From the NCBI GenBank assembly GCA_947184155.2, contig CAMXCT020000807.1, forward strand, positions 101,482 through 165,481: a stretch of DNA of 64,000 nt, read 5' to 3'. The position numbers and the translations under genes are program-made. This document shows positions 1-11,700 of the stretch, piece by piece (position 1 is the first letter of the stretch; every line of letters starts with the position of its first letter). The notes under the pieces were generated by a model. The model searched no databases, was not told the origin of the DNA, and saw nothing but the letters and a program-made list of their open reading frames with translations. The stretch is from Cladocopium goreaui (lineage: Eukaryota > Sar > Dinophyceae > Suessiales > Symbiodiniaceae).

Positions 1-1076
1 GAGGATGCGACGCGGAAGGAGCAGCAGCTGCGACTGCCGTCGAGAAACAAAGCGATAGTCATGGGATGTTCTCCGGGTGGTTGGGCAAAATTCTGAATAG
101 GTTTTAAGTAGAAGGTCTGCCAAGCTGATACTTTTTGTATCTTTTAGTGTGAGGCATGGCGAAAAACAAGACGAGCAATCATCGCAAAATATGTCCTTGC
201 TCTATCGTGTTCCTTAAAATCTTAAAGTAGTTGCACCTGACTTTCACAACATCATGTGTCGCGTGTTTAGAAACTATTTCACGAATAACTTTGGACTTTG
301 GACTATCCAAGTGCCGTGAAATCAGGACATTGTCTGACAGAGAATTGCCAGGAGAAACGCGAGGGAGGTGGGAGCTGTGAGGGGGGAAGCTGTTGCCGAT
401 GAGAGCCAACCACTGCAAAATGTAACCCGTATCACGGAGGAGAAACACAATGCGAGGTGCGGCTTGGTGGCAGGCATGAAAGTCATTGGACAAGTATTTC
501 TGCCAAGGGAAACTTACACTGTCCACTATACAGTGAAAAGGAAGGTTTGTGCGGGGTTGAAACCTATCTGATTGGTACAGGTTTGAAGACAAGGTGTTTG
601 GAGTCTATTGTGCTAGACTTGAGAGTCCGAACATATCCATCAATATCAGTTTTCACTCAGAAGGATTGAAACCCACCGACGTTGCTTTTTAATATCACAT
701 CTTCAGGCCCTTATCCCTGATCCGTACTGCCTGATCAATCATCCTTCATTGTGCTAGCTATGTCATTGCTATGCGGACAGAGATGATATTAAGAAAGTAA
801 GAGAGATCTGACCGGGCAAACCTGCTTTGGCACTTTCATCAGAAGAAGACACAAGACAACAAGACAAGCAACTGATCGAATCATACTTGTCACTGATGTC
901 TATTCCAGAAACATCATTTCATGCAGAGACAGGAAAAGGATCCACTTGGACAAGTCTGCCTTCATTTTGCTTCATTTTGCTTTCCTCAGAATGACTTGGC
1001 ACAAGAAAATGCAACTTGTCATCCGCTCTCCTCCCCGACACAGTTCCATGGCTGCGACAGCTCTGGGGTCTGCGAC
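1..1076. other. Intron sequence of gene C
   Basis: No exon recognised. The segment aligns closely with 18,375-19,311 in gene A, including non-coding parts, so it is intron within the segmental duplication. The first 60 bases repeat the block found upstream of ankyrin exons. Confidence 0.6.
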
Positions 1077-2482
1077 CGTATGTGTCCTTCGCCTCTGCGG
1101 AGGCGCCGGACCTCAGCAGCAGCGCAACCACCTCGTCGCGGCCCTCCAGCACTGCCAGGTGCAGCGGCGTTCGGCCTCGGGGAGGCGGCCACGAGGCTCG
1201 CCCCACGGTCAAGGCGTGAGCGAACGAGAGCTGGAAAACTCGCAAGCTGCGCAAGCTGCGCATCCCTAAAATCTCATAGTCCAACACAATTGCACGCCAT
1301 CTGACAAAAGAATGCCAGGAGAAACACGAGGAGAGGAGAGAGCTGTTGCCAATGAAGAAACTGTGACTAGGGGTTGGGAAGGATTGTGTCCCGGTGAGCT
1401 CAGAAACCCTTTTTCAAGTTGTTGCGGACGCTGTATAACTAAAATGCCAACATCACCCGAAAACCAGAGCCGATCATGGCACAAATGTATCCTGTTTTGA
1501 TTTGACAGAATATAGAAATTTGAAAACTGCAATTGGATGAAAATCTGCTTTTGTTCTTCAACATTCAATTGCATGATTGTGGACGAGTTGGACAAGTTGC
1601 CTGTGTGCCAAAAGCACTGGCACAAGGCTTGGGACTTTTGAATAGGCTTGAAGGCTTGAAGAACAGAGTTCCACAGCATGTGGCAGAAGATTGTGTGGGA
1701 TTAGATGGGATTGGCACTTCTGTTGGTGGCCCGCCAAGTCGATTCTGTGCGAGGGATGGCTTAACCATCAAACACCATCTGGCAAAACAACAACAAGCAA
1801 CGTAACCGCACAAGACTACAGTACGGAACCTGGTTAAATTCATATGCACGAATCGAGGGTAGCAAAATGAAAGTCCGCCTTGGGCCCTCAAGTGCCTCCA
1901 CAGCAATTGGAACACTCTCCTTACCAAGCCTGACTTCACCAAAACATGCCAAAACATACCAAGTTTATGGAAGGCGGGGATCGCCGGATCACTCATCTCC
2001 ACCGAAGTTTCCAGCTTCGGCTCCGAGGCTGCGGCTTTCCTCACCCTTCCTCTCCAGGCTCTCGGGGTCGACACGTAGGAAGTGCCTCACGGCGCCCACG
2101 TTCCCCTCCTTGGCCGCCTGATGGATGTCCTTGCCTCGGGACACGAGCCCAACCCCCTTGGGAGCTGCTGGAAGGGGCTCAGCTCGTTAATACGAATACC
2201 CGCGCAGATACGCCATCCAGGACGGGAAAGCCTGAAATAAAGGAACCGTCATGAAACCTCCAGCACTGCATGGATTTTATTCTTTTTCCAGCCTGTGGAT
2301 GAGGATGACAAAGCAGATCTCGAGGCGCAAGATTTCCAACACATAGAACCCTCGAAAAAGAAATGTCTTAACAAAATTGACTCAACAGAAACTACCTGTA
2401 GCCCGCTGAGCGAATTCAACAATCTCAGGTCTTGACAGTTTTTAACTGCAGCTTCGTCTGCCTCGACTGGCAAGAATGCCAA
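1..2482 (-). CDS. Gene C: ANK(-ZU5-TIR) family gene, 5-prime part only
   Basis: This is the 5-prime end of a third copy of the tandem gene family, read leftwards off the window. Four exons are recognisable by alignment with copy A about 18.27 kb to the right: two leader exons, the first ankyrin exon and the second ankyrin exon. The sequence at positions 1-60 matches what lies just upstream of other ankyrin exons (compare 14,440 and 33,510), so another ankyrin exon probably ends just outside the window. The linker, ZU5/UPA and TIR parts would lie beyond the edge. By analogy with copies A and B it should encode an intracellular ankyrin-repeat signalling protein, which is inference. No start codon was identified. 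Confidence 0.6.
1077..1175 (-). CDS. Ankyrin exon 2, gene C
   Basis: Exactly 99 nt, phase 1-1, acceptor CCCGAG then GC, donor GTCGCA. It encodes one canonical 33-residue ankyrin repeat: RTPLHLAVLEGRDEVVALLL then RSGASAEAKDTY. TPLHLA and the VVALLL helix are the family signature. The gene A counterpart (19,312-19,413) is one codon longer. Confidence 0.9.
1176..2044. other. Intron between ankyrin exons 1 and 2, gene C
   Basis: Aligns with 19,414-20,315. Short open frames occur on both strands but carry no family motif and do not keep frame between the two copies. Confidence 0.6.
2045..2170 (-). CDS. Ankyrin exon 1, gene C (N-terminal ankyrin repeat)
   Basis: A 126-nt exon, phase 1 at both ends. 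It starts after CCCCTTCCAG and ends at a GTGAGG donor. It encodes PAAPKGVGLVSRGKDIHQAA and continues into KEGNVGAVRHFLRVDPESL. The DIHQAAKEGN..VRHFL pattern is a capping ankyrin repeat, and the last residue joins in frame to the TPLHLA start of the next exon. The gene A paralogue has the same length but a GC donor in place of GT. Confidence 0.85.
2258..2350 (-). CDS. Leader exon 2, gene C
   Basis: A 93-nt exon (31 codons, phase 0-0) between a TTTTTCGAG acceptor and a GTTTCA donor. It reads GSMCWKSCASRSALSSSS and then a Lys-rich end. The gene A counterpart has the same length and both sites. Its phase 0 end does not join directly to the phase 1 start of the ankyrin exon, so either the boundary is slightly wrong or a small exon is missing. 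Confidence 0.4.
2396..2482 (-). CDS. Leader exon 1, gene C
   Basis: An 87-nt phase 0-0 exon (29 codons) bounded by GAAACAG acceptor and GTAGTT donor. It contains PVEADEAAVKNCQDL followed by RLLNSLSGLQ. The counterpart in gene A (20,664-20,750) differs at a few residues (PVKADEAAAKNCQDL) while the frame and both splice sites are kept, which supports coding. The function is unknown; it lies 5-prime of the ankyrin repeats. Confidence 0.5.
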
Positions 2483-5285
2483 CTGTTTCGCAGAGAAGTG
2501 TTTTGCAAAGTTCTAAGATACCATGTCCAGAGTTGTTTGAACAGAGCATAGCCCCAAACTCAAATTTCAAACAGACCAGCTAGCTGAACGGATAAGTTGG
2601 ATCATGGCAGGTTTACCCTCAACAAAGAACGGTGTTGACATCAGCAGAATCTGAAAGTCGAGGCACCACATTTCCACCCACAACAAATTGATCCGTCCAA
2701 TCTGTCCCAATCTGCAAACCCCAAACAATGGCACCGCAAGGTCTATTGGCACGGCGGCTGCAGCCTTGTAAAGGCTTCTGTACTGAGTAGGTGATACAAT
2801 GCATGATGCTCTATCATGTTTTTTTTGCATGGTAGTGGATCTAAGAAATGTCAATTTCTGCCATATAAATCATGGATAAGATTGAAAAAACATTTGCCTG
2901 AAATATGGTTAGAACAACGAAATATGGCTAAAATTGAGAAATCGAAATACTCCACGAGGTTTGAATGATTTTGTTCCTGTGTGTTTTTGTTTGTGCCTGA
3001 AAATTCCCGTCCAATCCGTCCCAATCTCCACACCCCAAACATGACACCTCAGGATCTATTCTCACAGCAGCTTCGGCCTAGCAAAGGCGTCCAAAGTTCG
3101 TGCAGCGAGGTGGCACATGATTTGAAACTCATAGCGAGAAATGTCGAGATCAAGTTTCTATATTCTATATATCCAAATAGTGGGCGATGAAAACCACCGA
3201 CTTTCTGTGCCCAAAAAGACCATGGCCAGTTTACCAACAACCACTGTGTCGCCGACGCGTTCTGGATGATAAAGTTGATCTGGGTCTAAATCTCCACAGT
3301 GTGGCGAAAAGTGCTGGGTCTTGGTTCCAAGAGAAGGTTGAGCGGGGTAAGTGTTCATCTGCTGACCGAATGCCACAGATCCAATATCGTGCTGAGCGTC
3401 CATACTGGATTTTATACATCACCTTGGAAATAGCGTGCTATACAAATGTTATACGTCTTGTATATCATTAATAATGTTTTACAGTTATACATCATGTACA
3501 CTATTCATATGATGTAAAATGATGAATGATGTACAACATGTATTCATAGATCTAGACATAATGTATGTTATATATATAATATATGTATATGTAATGCACC
3601 GGGTCTACTCCGCCCCAATCTCCGACATCGCCGTGGCCGGCCGGGGCCCAGTGGCCTGGGGGTAGGCCGAGCTGGAGGCCATGCCGTTCCTGGTGAAAAA
3701 CGAGAAAACTGATGGATTTTTTTGGATCTGGAAAGATGTGGCACATGGATGATATTATCTAAAGATTATCAATTCATAATTATCAACTAAGAAAAATTCA
3801 TGATATCTAAAAATACTATGATATCAATTAATACAAGCAGCTAAATCGTATCAACTAATAGGAATGTTTTGATGCTAGGATTAAAGGCTACAAAGTTGGT
3901 TCAATCAATCATAGAAATGATATGAAATGATATTGTCGATAGGTATCATCATAAGGATTAAAAGAAAATCTAGCAAGCAAAATGGTCACACAGACTTGGT
4001 TTCAATCACCTCACACCAATGTTTTAATCGTCTCTACTTTGGCTCTTATATAGCCGGGAAGGCCAGTGGCTACACCTGGATCACCTCGAGTTTCACGGGT
4101 CTCCACAGCGGTGCTTCGTGTATGTTCAAAGCTGCTGGGATAGGCCCAAACCAACGGCAGAATTTCTCGGGGACACCGTTTCCTCCCCGAGCTCTGTCCA
4201 AACTGGAGTCCTTTAAGGAGATCTGATGCGTGTTCGGGTGTCAGCCTGAAAGGGATGCGGCCAGCATGTTCGGTTTTAGATTCAAGCCAAAACAAGTTGC
4301 TTAAGACATTCAAACAGCTACCAGCTACCATGAAATCTTACACCCAACAGCGAAGATAAAACATGAAAACTATATTTCACCATATCTCACCATTGAACCT
4401 GCAAAAATTCTAGAAATATGTAGAATTCCATTCACCAAGTCTGTTCTCTACCGGAGAAAAATCTGCTGCACATCCGGCTGAGGCGTTCACTGCGTTCACC
4501 CCCGGAGGCCCTGGACATCCCCAGAGATCGGCTAGCTATGCGTCGCTGTATGCTGCGAAAAAGTGCCATGATGAGCATCAAACATCATGATGATCATTGG
4601 GATCAATGGATGGGCACCTCTCGAATTGGCTATCTATCATGGGTTTTAAGTTTCAATTTATAATATTATATGTTATTATCCCATGCCCATGATGTGTGGT
4701 GAAAAACCTATTGCAGGCACTCTGAAAATATGCTTGTTCTCTCACTGTGATGCCTTCACCATGAAGCAATGTCAGATGCAGAACTGTTTTCTTCCTAAAT
4801 GGTCTGCGACTGGAGCTGCAAACTGCGCCATGCGAAGCTATAAGCACGGGAAAGTCGACATGAAAGGTGTGTTCAGTGTCAGTGTCGTCCATTGAAATGT
4901 TGATAGTGACATAGTGACAAAAGGAGCATCGGTCCAAAGCTGCAAAGCCTTGACAAATTCCTTGACAAGGCGTTGGCTGAGCGGAGGACAACTTCCACCG
5001 ATGGTGTATGACTTCACTTTCCATCACCCAACGAGCAAACAATATCAAACAATAGAATGAATGGAAATCCTGTGTTTCTGGTTTTACGAATGATTTGTTC
5101 CTCAAGAATCAAGAATTTGATAGAATTTGCATCTTGCGGGCCTGCCATATTGGTTTACCTGAAGGCACCTGGGTACTTTCGGGTGTTCTTACTGTACAGC
5201 TGCCTACCAAAGACTTTGATAACATTCCAGCCAGGACATGCACCAACACTCCGCATTGATTTCCCAAGGCATGCTCCCCCAATCT
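2483..5285. other. Region between gene A stop and gene C leader exons
   Basis: This stretch should hold the 3-prime flank of gene A and the promoter and first exon(s) of gene C; neither was located. It aligns with 20,751-23,773. Inside it a segment of about 120 bp occurs twice (around 2,680-2,800 and 3,000-3,130), and both are again present near 20,930-21,060 and 21,350-21,480. On the minus strand all four keep a short peptide of the form KAAAAVxID, so this may be a duplicated small exon. Near 3,600-3,710 there is a GC-rich island with a CACCAG acceptor. The rest is AT-rich. Confidence 0.4.
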
Positions 5286-5712
5286 TTAAAGCTGCAGCTT
5301 AGTTCGGAAGATGCCCATTCGTGCGACAGATTCAGCAATCTGATCCGCAACGAGTTGGGCCTTATTCATCTGCCGATCATCTATGTACACGAGGCCATTC
5401 TTGAACACCAAGTGATTCTGACAGATGCCTCGTTCGTTGTTCTGTGGCGCTGGTGGCCACTGTTCGCAGAGCCTAATCGGAAACAAGGGCAACTGGTGGT
5501 CATGAGCAAATTCAAGCTCATGGAAAGTTTCATATCCTACACCAGTGTATGCCCCATACTCCGACGTGCAAAATGTTATCATGCCTTTGGCACGCCACAA
5601 TCCTATCCGTGTCAGGTCAGCAAAACTTTGGCCGACCGTTGCTTCAACCATGAAAACAGGTACATTTTGAGCTTCCAGCTGCTTCTTCACTGCCTTCATG
5701 TACTCAATAATC
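5286..5712 (-). CDS. TIR-like domain exon (C-terminal), gene A
   Basis: Last exon of gene A, about 141 codons ending in a stop. It contains VPVFMVEATVGQSFADL, then LWRAKGMITFCTSEYGAYT, YETFHELEFA and LPLFPIRL. The layout (strand VFMVE, strand GMITFCTSEY, helix with YETFxELE, strand LPLFPI) fits the TIR fold. The Glu in YETFHELE sits where the catalytic Glu of NADase TIR domains is found (inference). Copy B is about 65 percent similar by eye. The CTGAG acceptor at 5,713 is shared with B. Upstream of it copy A has in-frame stops where B is open, so the first part of the domain is uncertain. Confidence 0.7.
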
Positions 5713-8700
5713 CTCAGTCATCAACCCACGAAGCGTTAGACAGCTTGACCATGACACACCTGTTCAAAGGAGATTCGATCCACCAAAACCACACATGGAA
5801 TCACATCAAAATTGTGTTTTTGAGGCAAGGATCTCATTACTGTTGAAGCGCCCGCTCAACAACAAGTGTCCTTGCTGTGACGCCGCCTAAGAACTGGCAG
5901 TGCAGCAAATCGTCAGCCATAAACACACTGAGGTTTCGGTGGGTAAAGACAAGTACAATGTCAAGTACCAAAATCCTGAATCAATCGAGCAATCCGAAAC
6001 AAGGCAGTCCTTGTTTGAAGACGGAAATTGTTTACGAGGGACAATGTGGTTATGGGATGTTATGGGTCAGTTCGCACCAAAGTAGCTGGTCTCCATTGAT
6101 TTTCATACCCCCAAACATATGACAATTAGTTTTGATCCATCCCCAAGATCCTGAGTTCCCCACCGATCGCATGTCAGTCGAGGCAGCTGATGCCTGGCAC
6201 GGCGCACGTCTTGCGAGATGGATCTGGAGATTGATGGATCTGAAGGTTGCAATCAGAAGAGGCACCATTTCGAGCGGATCTTGAGGGATCCGCTGAATGG
6301 ACTTGACTTGGAGAATATCCCCAACCAGGAACAAGCATGTAATGACGGAGTTTTTACACACTTCGCCATGGGGAACCCCGGGGTAACCAGGGACTGCAGG
6401 GACTCTATCCACCAATTCAGTGATCCAAAACAAAGTTGCAGCCCTTCATGTCGGATCATGCACAAGGTACACGACTTTCACTGCATCCCCACAAAATGAT
6501 GTTCAATGCATTGCACAAAGAAAATCAGCACCATCTAATCTCCCAGTTTGACAACAGGTTTGGCGTCACAAGCCTTGGAACAACAGGTCAAATCTAAGAG
6601 TTGCAGAATTGGCATCACCACAGTGCCCACTATGTGGGCATCGATCAAGTTACCAAAAAAAACAAAATGAAGAACATCCGATGTTTTGACTTATATATAA
6701 TACATGAATCATAATACGTCCACACAAAGAATATGTTATCCTACGTGTGGTCACTAGATGTGGTTCAAAATACTCAAAGTATAAAAAAAAAATATAATAA
6801 AGAACATCTGTGGTCTCATACACCTTTCATTTCGACCGTACAGACACTACCACCATCTCTCCAAGAAGGACCCTCCAAGGAATCTCCGAGTCACCTGTGG
6901 GTTCGGCACCGCGGAAGATCCGACAGCCCCTGCAACTGCGGGCACCTGCGAGGCTGCGGCGTGTCTTTTCCGAGTTGAGATGGGCCATGGAGGTTCCAAC
7001 TTGCCAAGTTGACAGATCCTACAGATCTTCAGGAAATCCAATGAATTGATATTGATATTAAATTAATAATAAATTGTAAAGCTTTTCCATGTTTTTCCGG
7101 TCATTCGAAAGTAACCATGACTTCAAAAAAATCGCACGCCCGGCCTGTGGTGCAGATCCAGCTGGGTGCCCAGAAGGATGAGCAGGCTGTGGTGCAGGAG
7201 TTGCTGGCGGACCCGGAACAGCTTCGAAGACGTGGTTCTCTCCAGCGATCTCCACATCAAACTGTAGCCCCGACTGGGCATAGAGTCTTCGCGACAGTGG
7301 CATCTTGTCGAATCGCATCTTGATTTTCGATGTTCGGCCAGTCTGGTGGATTTCCAACTCGTCTTCATGGCGAAACATTCCCAGTTGCAGACTGGGCCCG
7401 CACTTGCGCAGGGGTTGCAAAACATCTTCATCCGAGCAAAGCAACTCCAACCCGCTTTGGCAGAACTTGCAGGCAATGTGCATTATCACAATCTGGGCGT
7501 TCTCGCCGTGTGGATGGAGAAAACCAATGCATTTCAGCGGAATGCACTTTCCAGTGATGACTAGGTCACAAAAGTGGCCCAGCGCCACCGTTGCGCGACC
7601 GTCGTCGAAAGTGACTGTGTCCAGCTTCTCCCAGCCAGCTGGAGTGGATCTCCAGACAGTGTCTGCGCCAGCACACGCTGGCACCTGGACCTGACTGAAA
7701 AGTCAACAAATGTCGTCAATTTCGCCAAAAAAATCATCAAGGCTCTTGTATATTGATCACGTTCCAAAACCCAAACCGATTCTCTAAAGGGAACGATGAC
7801 ATCGGATTAGACCATGCGCGAGCATTTTTCACTGCAGTATCATGGTGGCAAGGTTTGCAGTTGACATCTCAGTTGCTCCAAGAATGTTTACCAGCAATGT
7901 TGGGCTGCTCTTTTAGAACAGCCAATTACCAGAAATCCCAGTCAGAAATACGAAAAAAAACTGCAGCTATGGAGATAAAAGGATGTTATTTTGATCACCG
8001 GCACAGGTTCTAACCTTGGACATCTCCGTGACTCACAGTTTTCCATGTCAAACTCTCCCAGCCTTCACGGGTGCAGGGAAAGTTCGATCTTCCGGAGTGA
8101 GCCGGAGGAGTCGAGCCAGGGGCACGTGGCCAGCAGGCAGCACCTGAGCTGGTGGAAAAATTAGTGTGAAAGAATGCGGACAGATGTGTGGATCATTACG
8201 TGTTGTGTGATATGTATACTTTAGGTTTAATTGTACACACTTTATATATAAATAATACTGTACATGACATGTTAATATACGTGACATACACTGTTGACAC
8301 GAGCGAGCATGACACAATCATATTGTAGGAAGCAAACAGTATGTGATCCAGATCTTACCTTGCAACACTTCCCACACACCTCTCAACATGGTTTCCACCA
8401 CCTGCCTGGGGAATTCTTTTCTGGATACTGGGTAGAAATATGAAGCAAGACTCCATGCAGCAGGCAGAGTAATTAGCATAGCATAGGCATATATGTACGG
8501 CACAGGCAAAATGCTGTACGATATGGAAACTGCATATCGTTTCTCCAGTTCCCACCGCGGTCTCAAGGCTCAGTTGATGCAAAGGAAGAAGAGTTATGGA
8601 TAGTTATAGCACCTTATGGCAGTTTGCTTGACAAGATACCTCTTCCAGAGCTGAGACTTCCTTTAAGTCGCTCCAGTTCTCGAGAACCTCGATTTGTGGA

Positions 8701-11700
8701 TCGAAGGCCTCGAAAATGGCCTGCTGCGCCATCAGGCGAATGCCGTGCGGGAAGTCCTTGATTTCGACGCCATCCTATCCGGTCCCATCGGTTTTTTTCC
8801 CTCTCAACGAGTCGCTCTGCAACAAAGATCCGTTGCCAAGGTTTGTTTGCAAACAAAGTGCCGCCTTGCCAGGAATCCTTGAAATTTGAACTTTGGATGA
8901 AAAAGTACGAAACATCGGTTGGAATTGAGAATTCACAGACTCTCCCGACTCAAGGTGAGAAAAAGGATGAAACTTGCACGAATGAATATGCATAAATATG
9001 ACTTTATCCCGTCCTCAGGCATGGAGGGGTCTGCAGGTTGGGCAGGAGCCTGGGTACAGAAAAAGCCAAGACTTCGAATGCTGCTTCCAACTGCAGACTC
9101 TGTCCGCTTTGCAGGTCACCCTTAACTACCCATTTGTTCAGTGGAACAGCAATAAGACAACTTTCATCCCAATGCCCGGGTGTGTCACAAATGTCACCTG
9201 AAGTGTTGCCCCCGCCTGTGCTTCAGGATGTCCCTCTTCGAGAGCATCTTCCTAAGAAAACACCAAATCGCAAGTCCAAATGAGGCAGAGAGAAGAAGAC
9301 ATGAAATGGGGAGTGCGTAACACCTCGCACAGGGTACAACAGCCATGTGGACATATGATATTGTGGTCAACTTGGATTCATGGTGGATGTGAACACTCAT
9401 CCACATTGCCTGGCAAAAGGCGTTCTGCCGTACTCTTTTTTGGCTTGCTACTGCTGCTACTGTCTCAAGCACTCGTGCCCATTACCTCTCATCATGGTCG
9501 CAAGTCATGTTGCAGCTGCTGTTGCCAGGGCACTGAAATCACGGCGGTCAATGTGTTGCCCGGCACAATCTGCGCTGCAGCAAGCTCCATGCTTTCATCC
9601 CTGGGCACAGACCGCCATAAACTGATCCAATTCAGTAACTGATGTCACAGAAGTTACTGGTGGCATGGAATATAAACCCAGCTTTACACCCAGCAGCAGA
9701 GTAGGCAACAAAAAACATCTTCGTGCAGGTGATTTTTCTTTCAAACTCGCAAGAGTTTTCCTTAAAATATATATCAGGCCAATCAACTATACACACCGGG
9801 AATGTAAAAACATGTAAAAACAAGCCAATGATATGAAGAGGCCTACCACCAATACCCAACAAGATTGTTTCCCACGTAAGACAGGATTATACAATTTCCA
9901 TACCCCCAAAAAATGACCTGGGGGGGTTGGGTGTCCCCATTTTGTAGAGCCAAACCTGACTTTTGGGGCCCCAGACCTCTACAGAATGAGGAACCTGCCA
10001 CAAATCTAGCAAGGGGTTTTCTCTACAAAATCAGGGTGCCCAACCCCCTTTTTTTTGGTGCACGTTTGTGATTTTCACAACCACTGGCCTCTACAAAATG
10101 GGACGCCTGGCATGAGCAAACATTTAAGCAGAATTGCTACTTGGAAGAAAGAAAACCGTCAAGGTAATTTTTTGTTGATGTGAAAAAACCTTGGTCTCCC
10201 CGTCTCACCTGAAAACCCTGAAATGTACAAAAATCCATTTTGTAGAGGCAATTCCTGTTCCACTCCCAGATTTTGTAAAATCAATATAATTTGTATACGT
10301 ATATTTATGCACATGAATGTTGACAAACCCCAAAACCTCTACAGAATGAGGAACCTACAGTTTCAGCCATCTACAACATGCATCAAAATGCTCCCACTAC
10401 AAAATCAGGAACCTGTCCTTGCACACCCTTGCAGGCACTTAGGCTGTCAAAAAAATGGCTTGACGGACCTCTACAGAATGAGGAACCTGCCACAAATCTA
10501 GGGGTTTTCTCTACAAAATCGGGGCACCCAACCCCCTGTTTTTTGGTGCACTCTTATGATTTTCAGAAACACTGGCCCCTACAGAGTGGGGAAACTGGCA
10601 TGAGCAAACATTTAAGCAGAATTGCTACTTGGAAGAAAGAAAACCGTCAAAAATACAAAGATCAATTTTGTAGAGGGATGATGTGAAAGAACTTTGGTCT
10701 CCCCGTCTCACCTGAAAACCCTGAAGTGTACAAAAATCCATTTTGTAGAGGCAATTCCTGTTCCACATTTCCAGATTTTGTAAAATCAATATAATCTGAT
10801 CCCCCAAAAAATGACCTGAGGGGGGGTTGGGTGTCCCCATTTTGTAGAGCCAAACCTGACTTTTGGGGCCCTAGACCTCTACAGAATGAGGAACCTGCCA
10901 CAAATGTAGCAAGGCATCTTCTCTACAAAATCAGGGTACCCAACCCCTTTTTTTTGGTGCACGTTTGTGATTGTCACAACCACTGGCCTCTACAAAATGG
11001 GGAGCCTGGCATGAGCGCACATGTAAGCAGAATGGCTACTTCGAATAAAGAAAGCCCTCAAGCAAGTCGAAAACACATGTTCCACCATTTTTCTCTACAA
11101 AATGGGAAACCTGCAAAATCAATATAATGTGTATATTTGAATGTTGACAAACCCCAAAACCCCTACAGAATCAGGAACCTACAGTTTCAGCCAGCTACAA
11201 AAGGTCCCCTCTCCAAAATCAGGAACCTGCATTGAGCATATCCTTGCAGGCACTTAGGCTGTCCAAAAAAATGGTTTTGGCGAACCCCCGGGGGTCCTGA
11301 TAATGGAGTGGGAATTTTGGGGGGTATCAATTTCCATCAGCTGGGCAGAAGGGTCAAAAAAGTTCTGTGCAGCCAAGTAGCAATGGCTCGTGGTTTTGTC
11401 CAATGAGATGTTTAATCTCGACGCCGAGCTTTTTCCTCGGATCCACAGGACAGGGTGTGCAGCAGGGATCAACAGGCTGCAGTCAGGTGAACCCCGAAAT
11501 GCCCCCCAGCATCAGCGAAGCGATGCACGTCACAGGTGCCTGGAACCAAATCACCAATTTAGCTCTGAGCGCATCATACGGAAACGAACCGTGAAAAGAT
11601 AAAAAGATGCGCAATTTCAGATCTTGACTTATTGGGGTATCACGGTCATGAAGGGTCCACTGATCCATTTCGGAATCTGGATGTGATGACTCATTGTTTG

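Noticed and set aside
3600..3710. Exon reading MASSSAYPQATGPRPAT in the gene C 5-prime region
   Set aside because: The equivalent at 22,150-22,225 has 14 extra bases, so the frame is not kept between copies.
4011..4331. 106-codon minus frame as an exon of gene C
   Set aside because: The aligned segment at 22,480-22,740 has a 45-nt gap and a single-base shift that break the frame, with no consistent splice sites.
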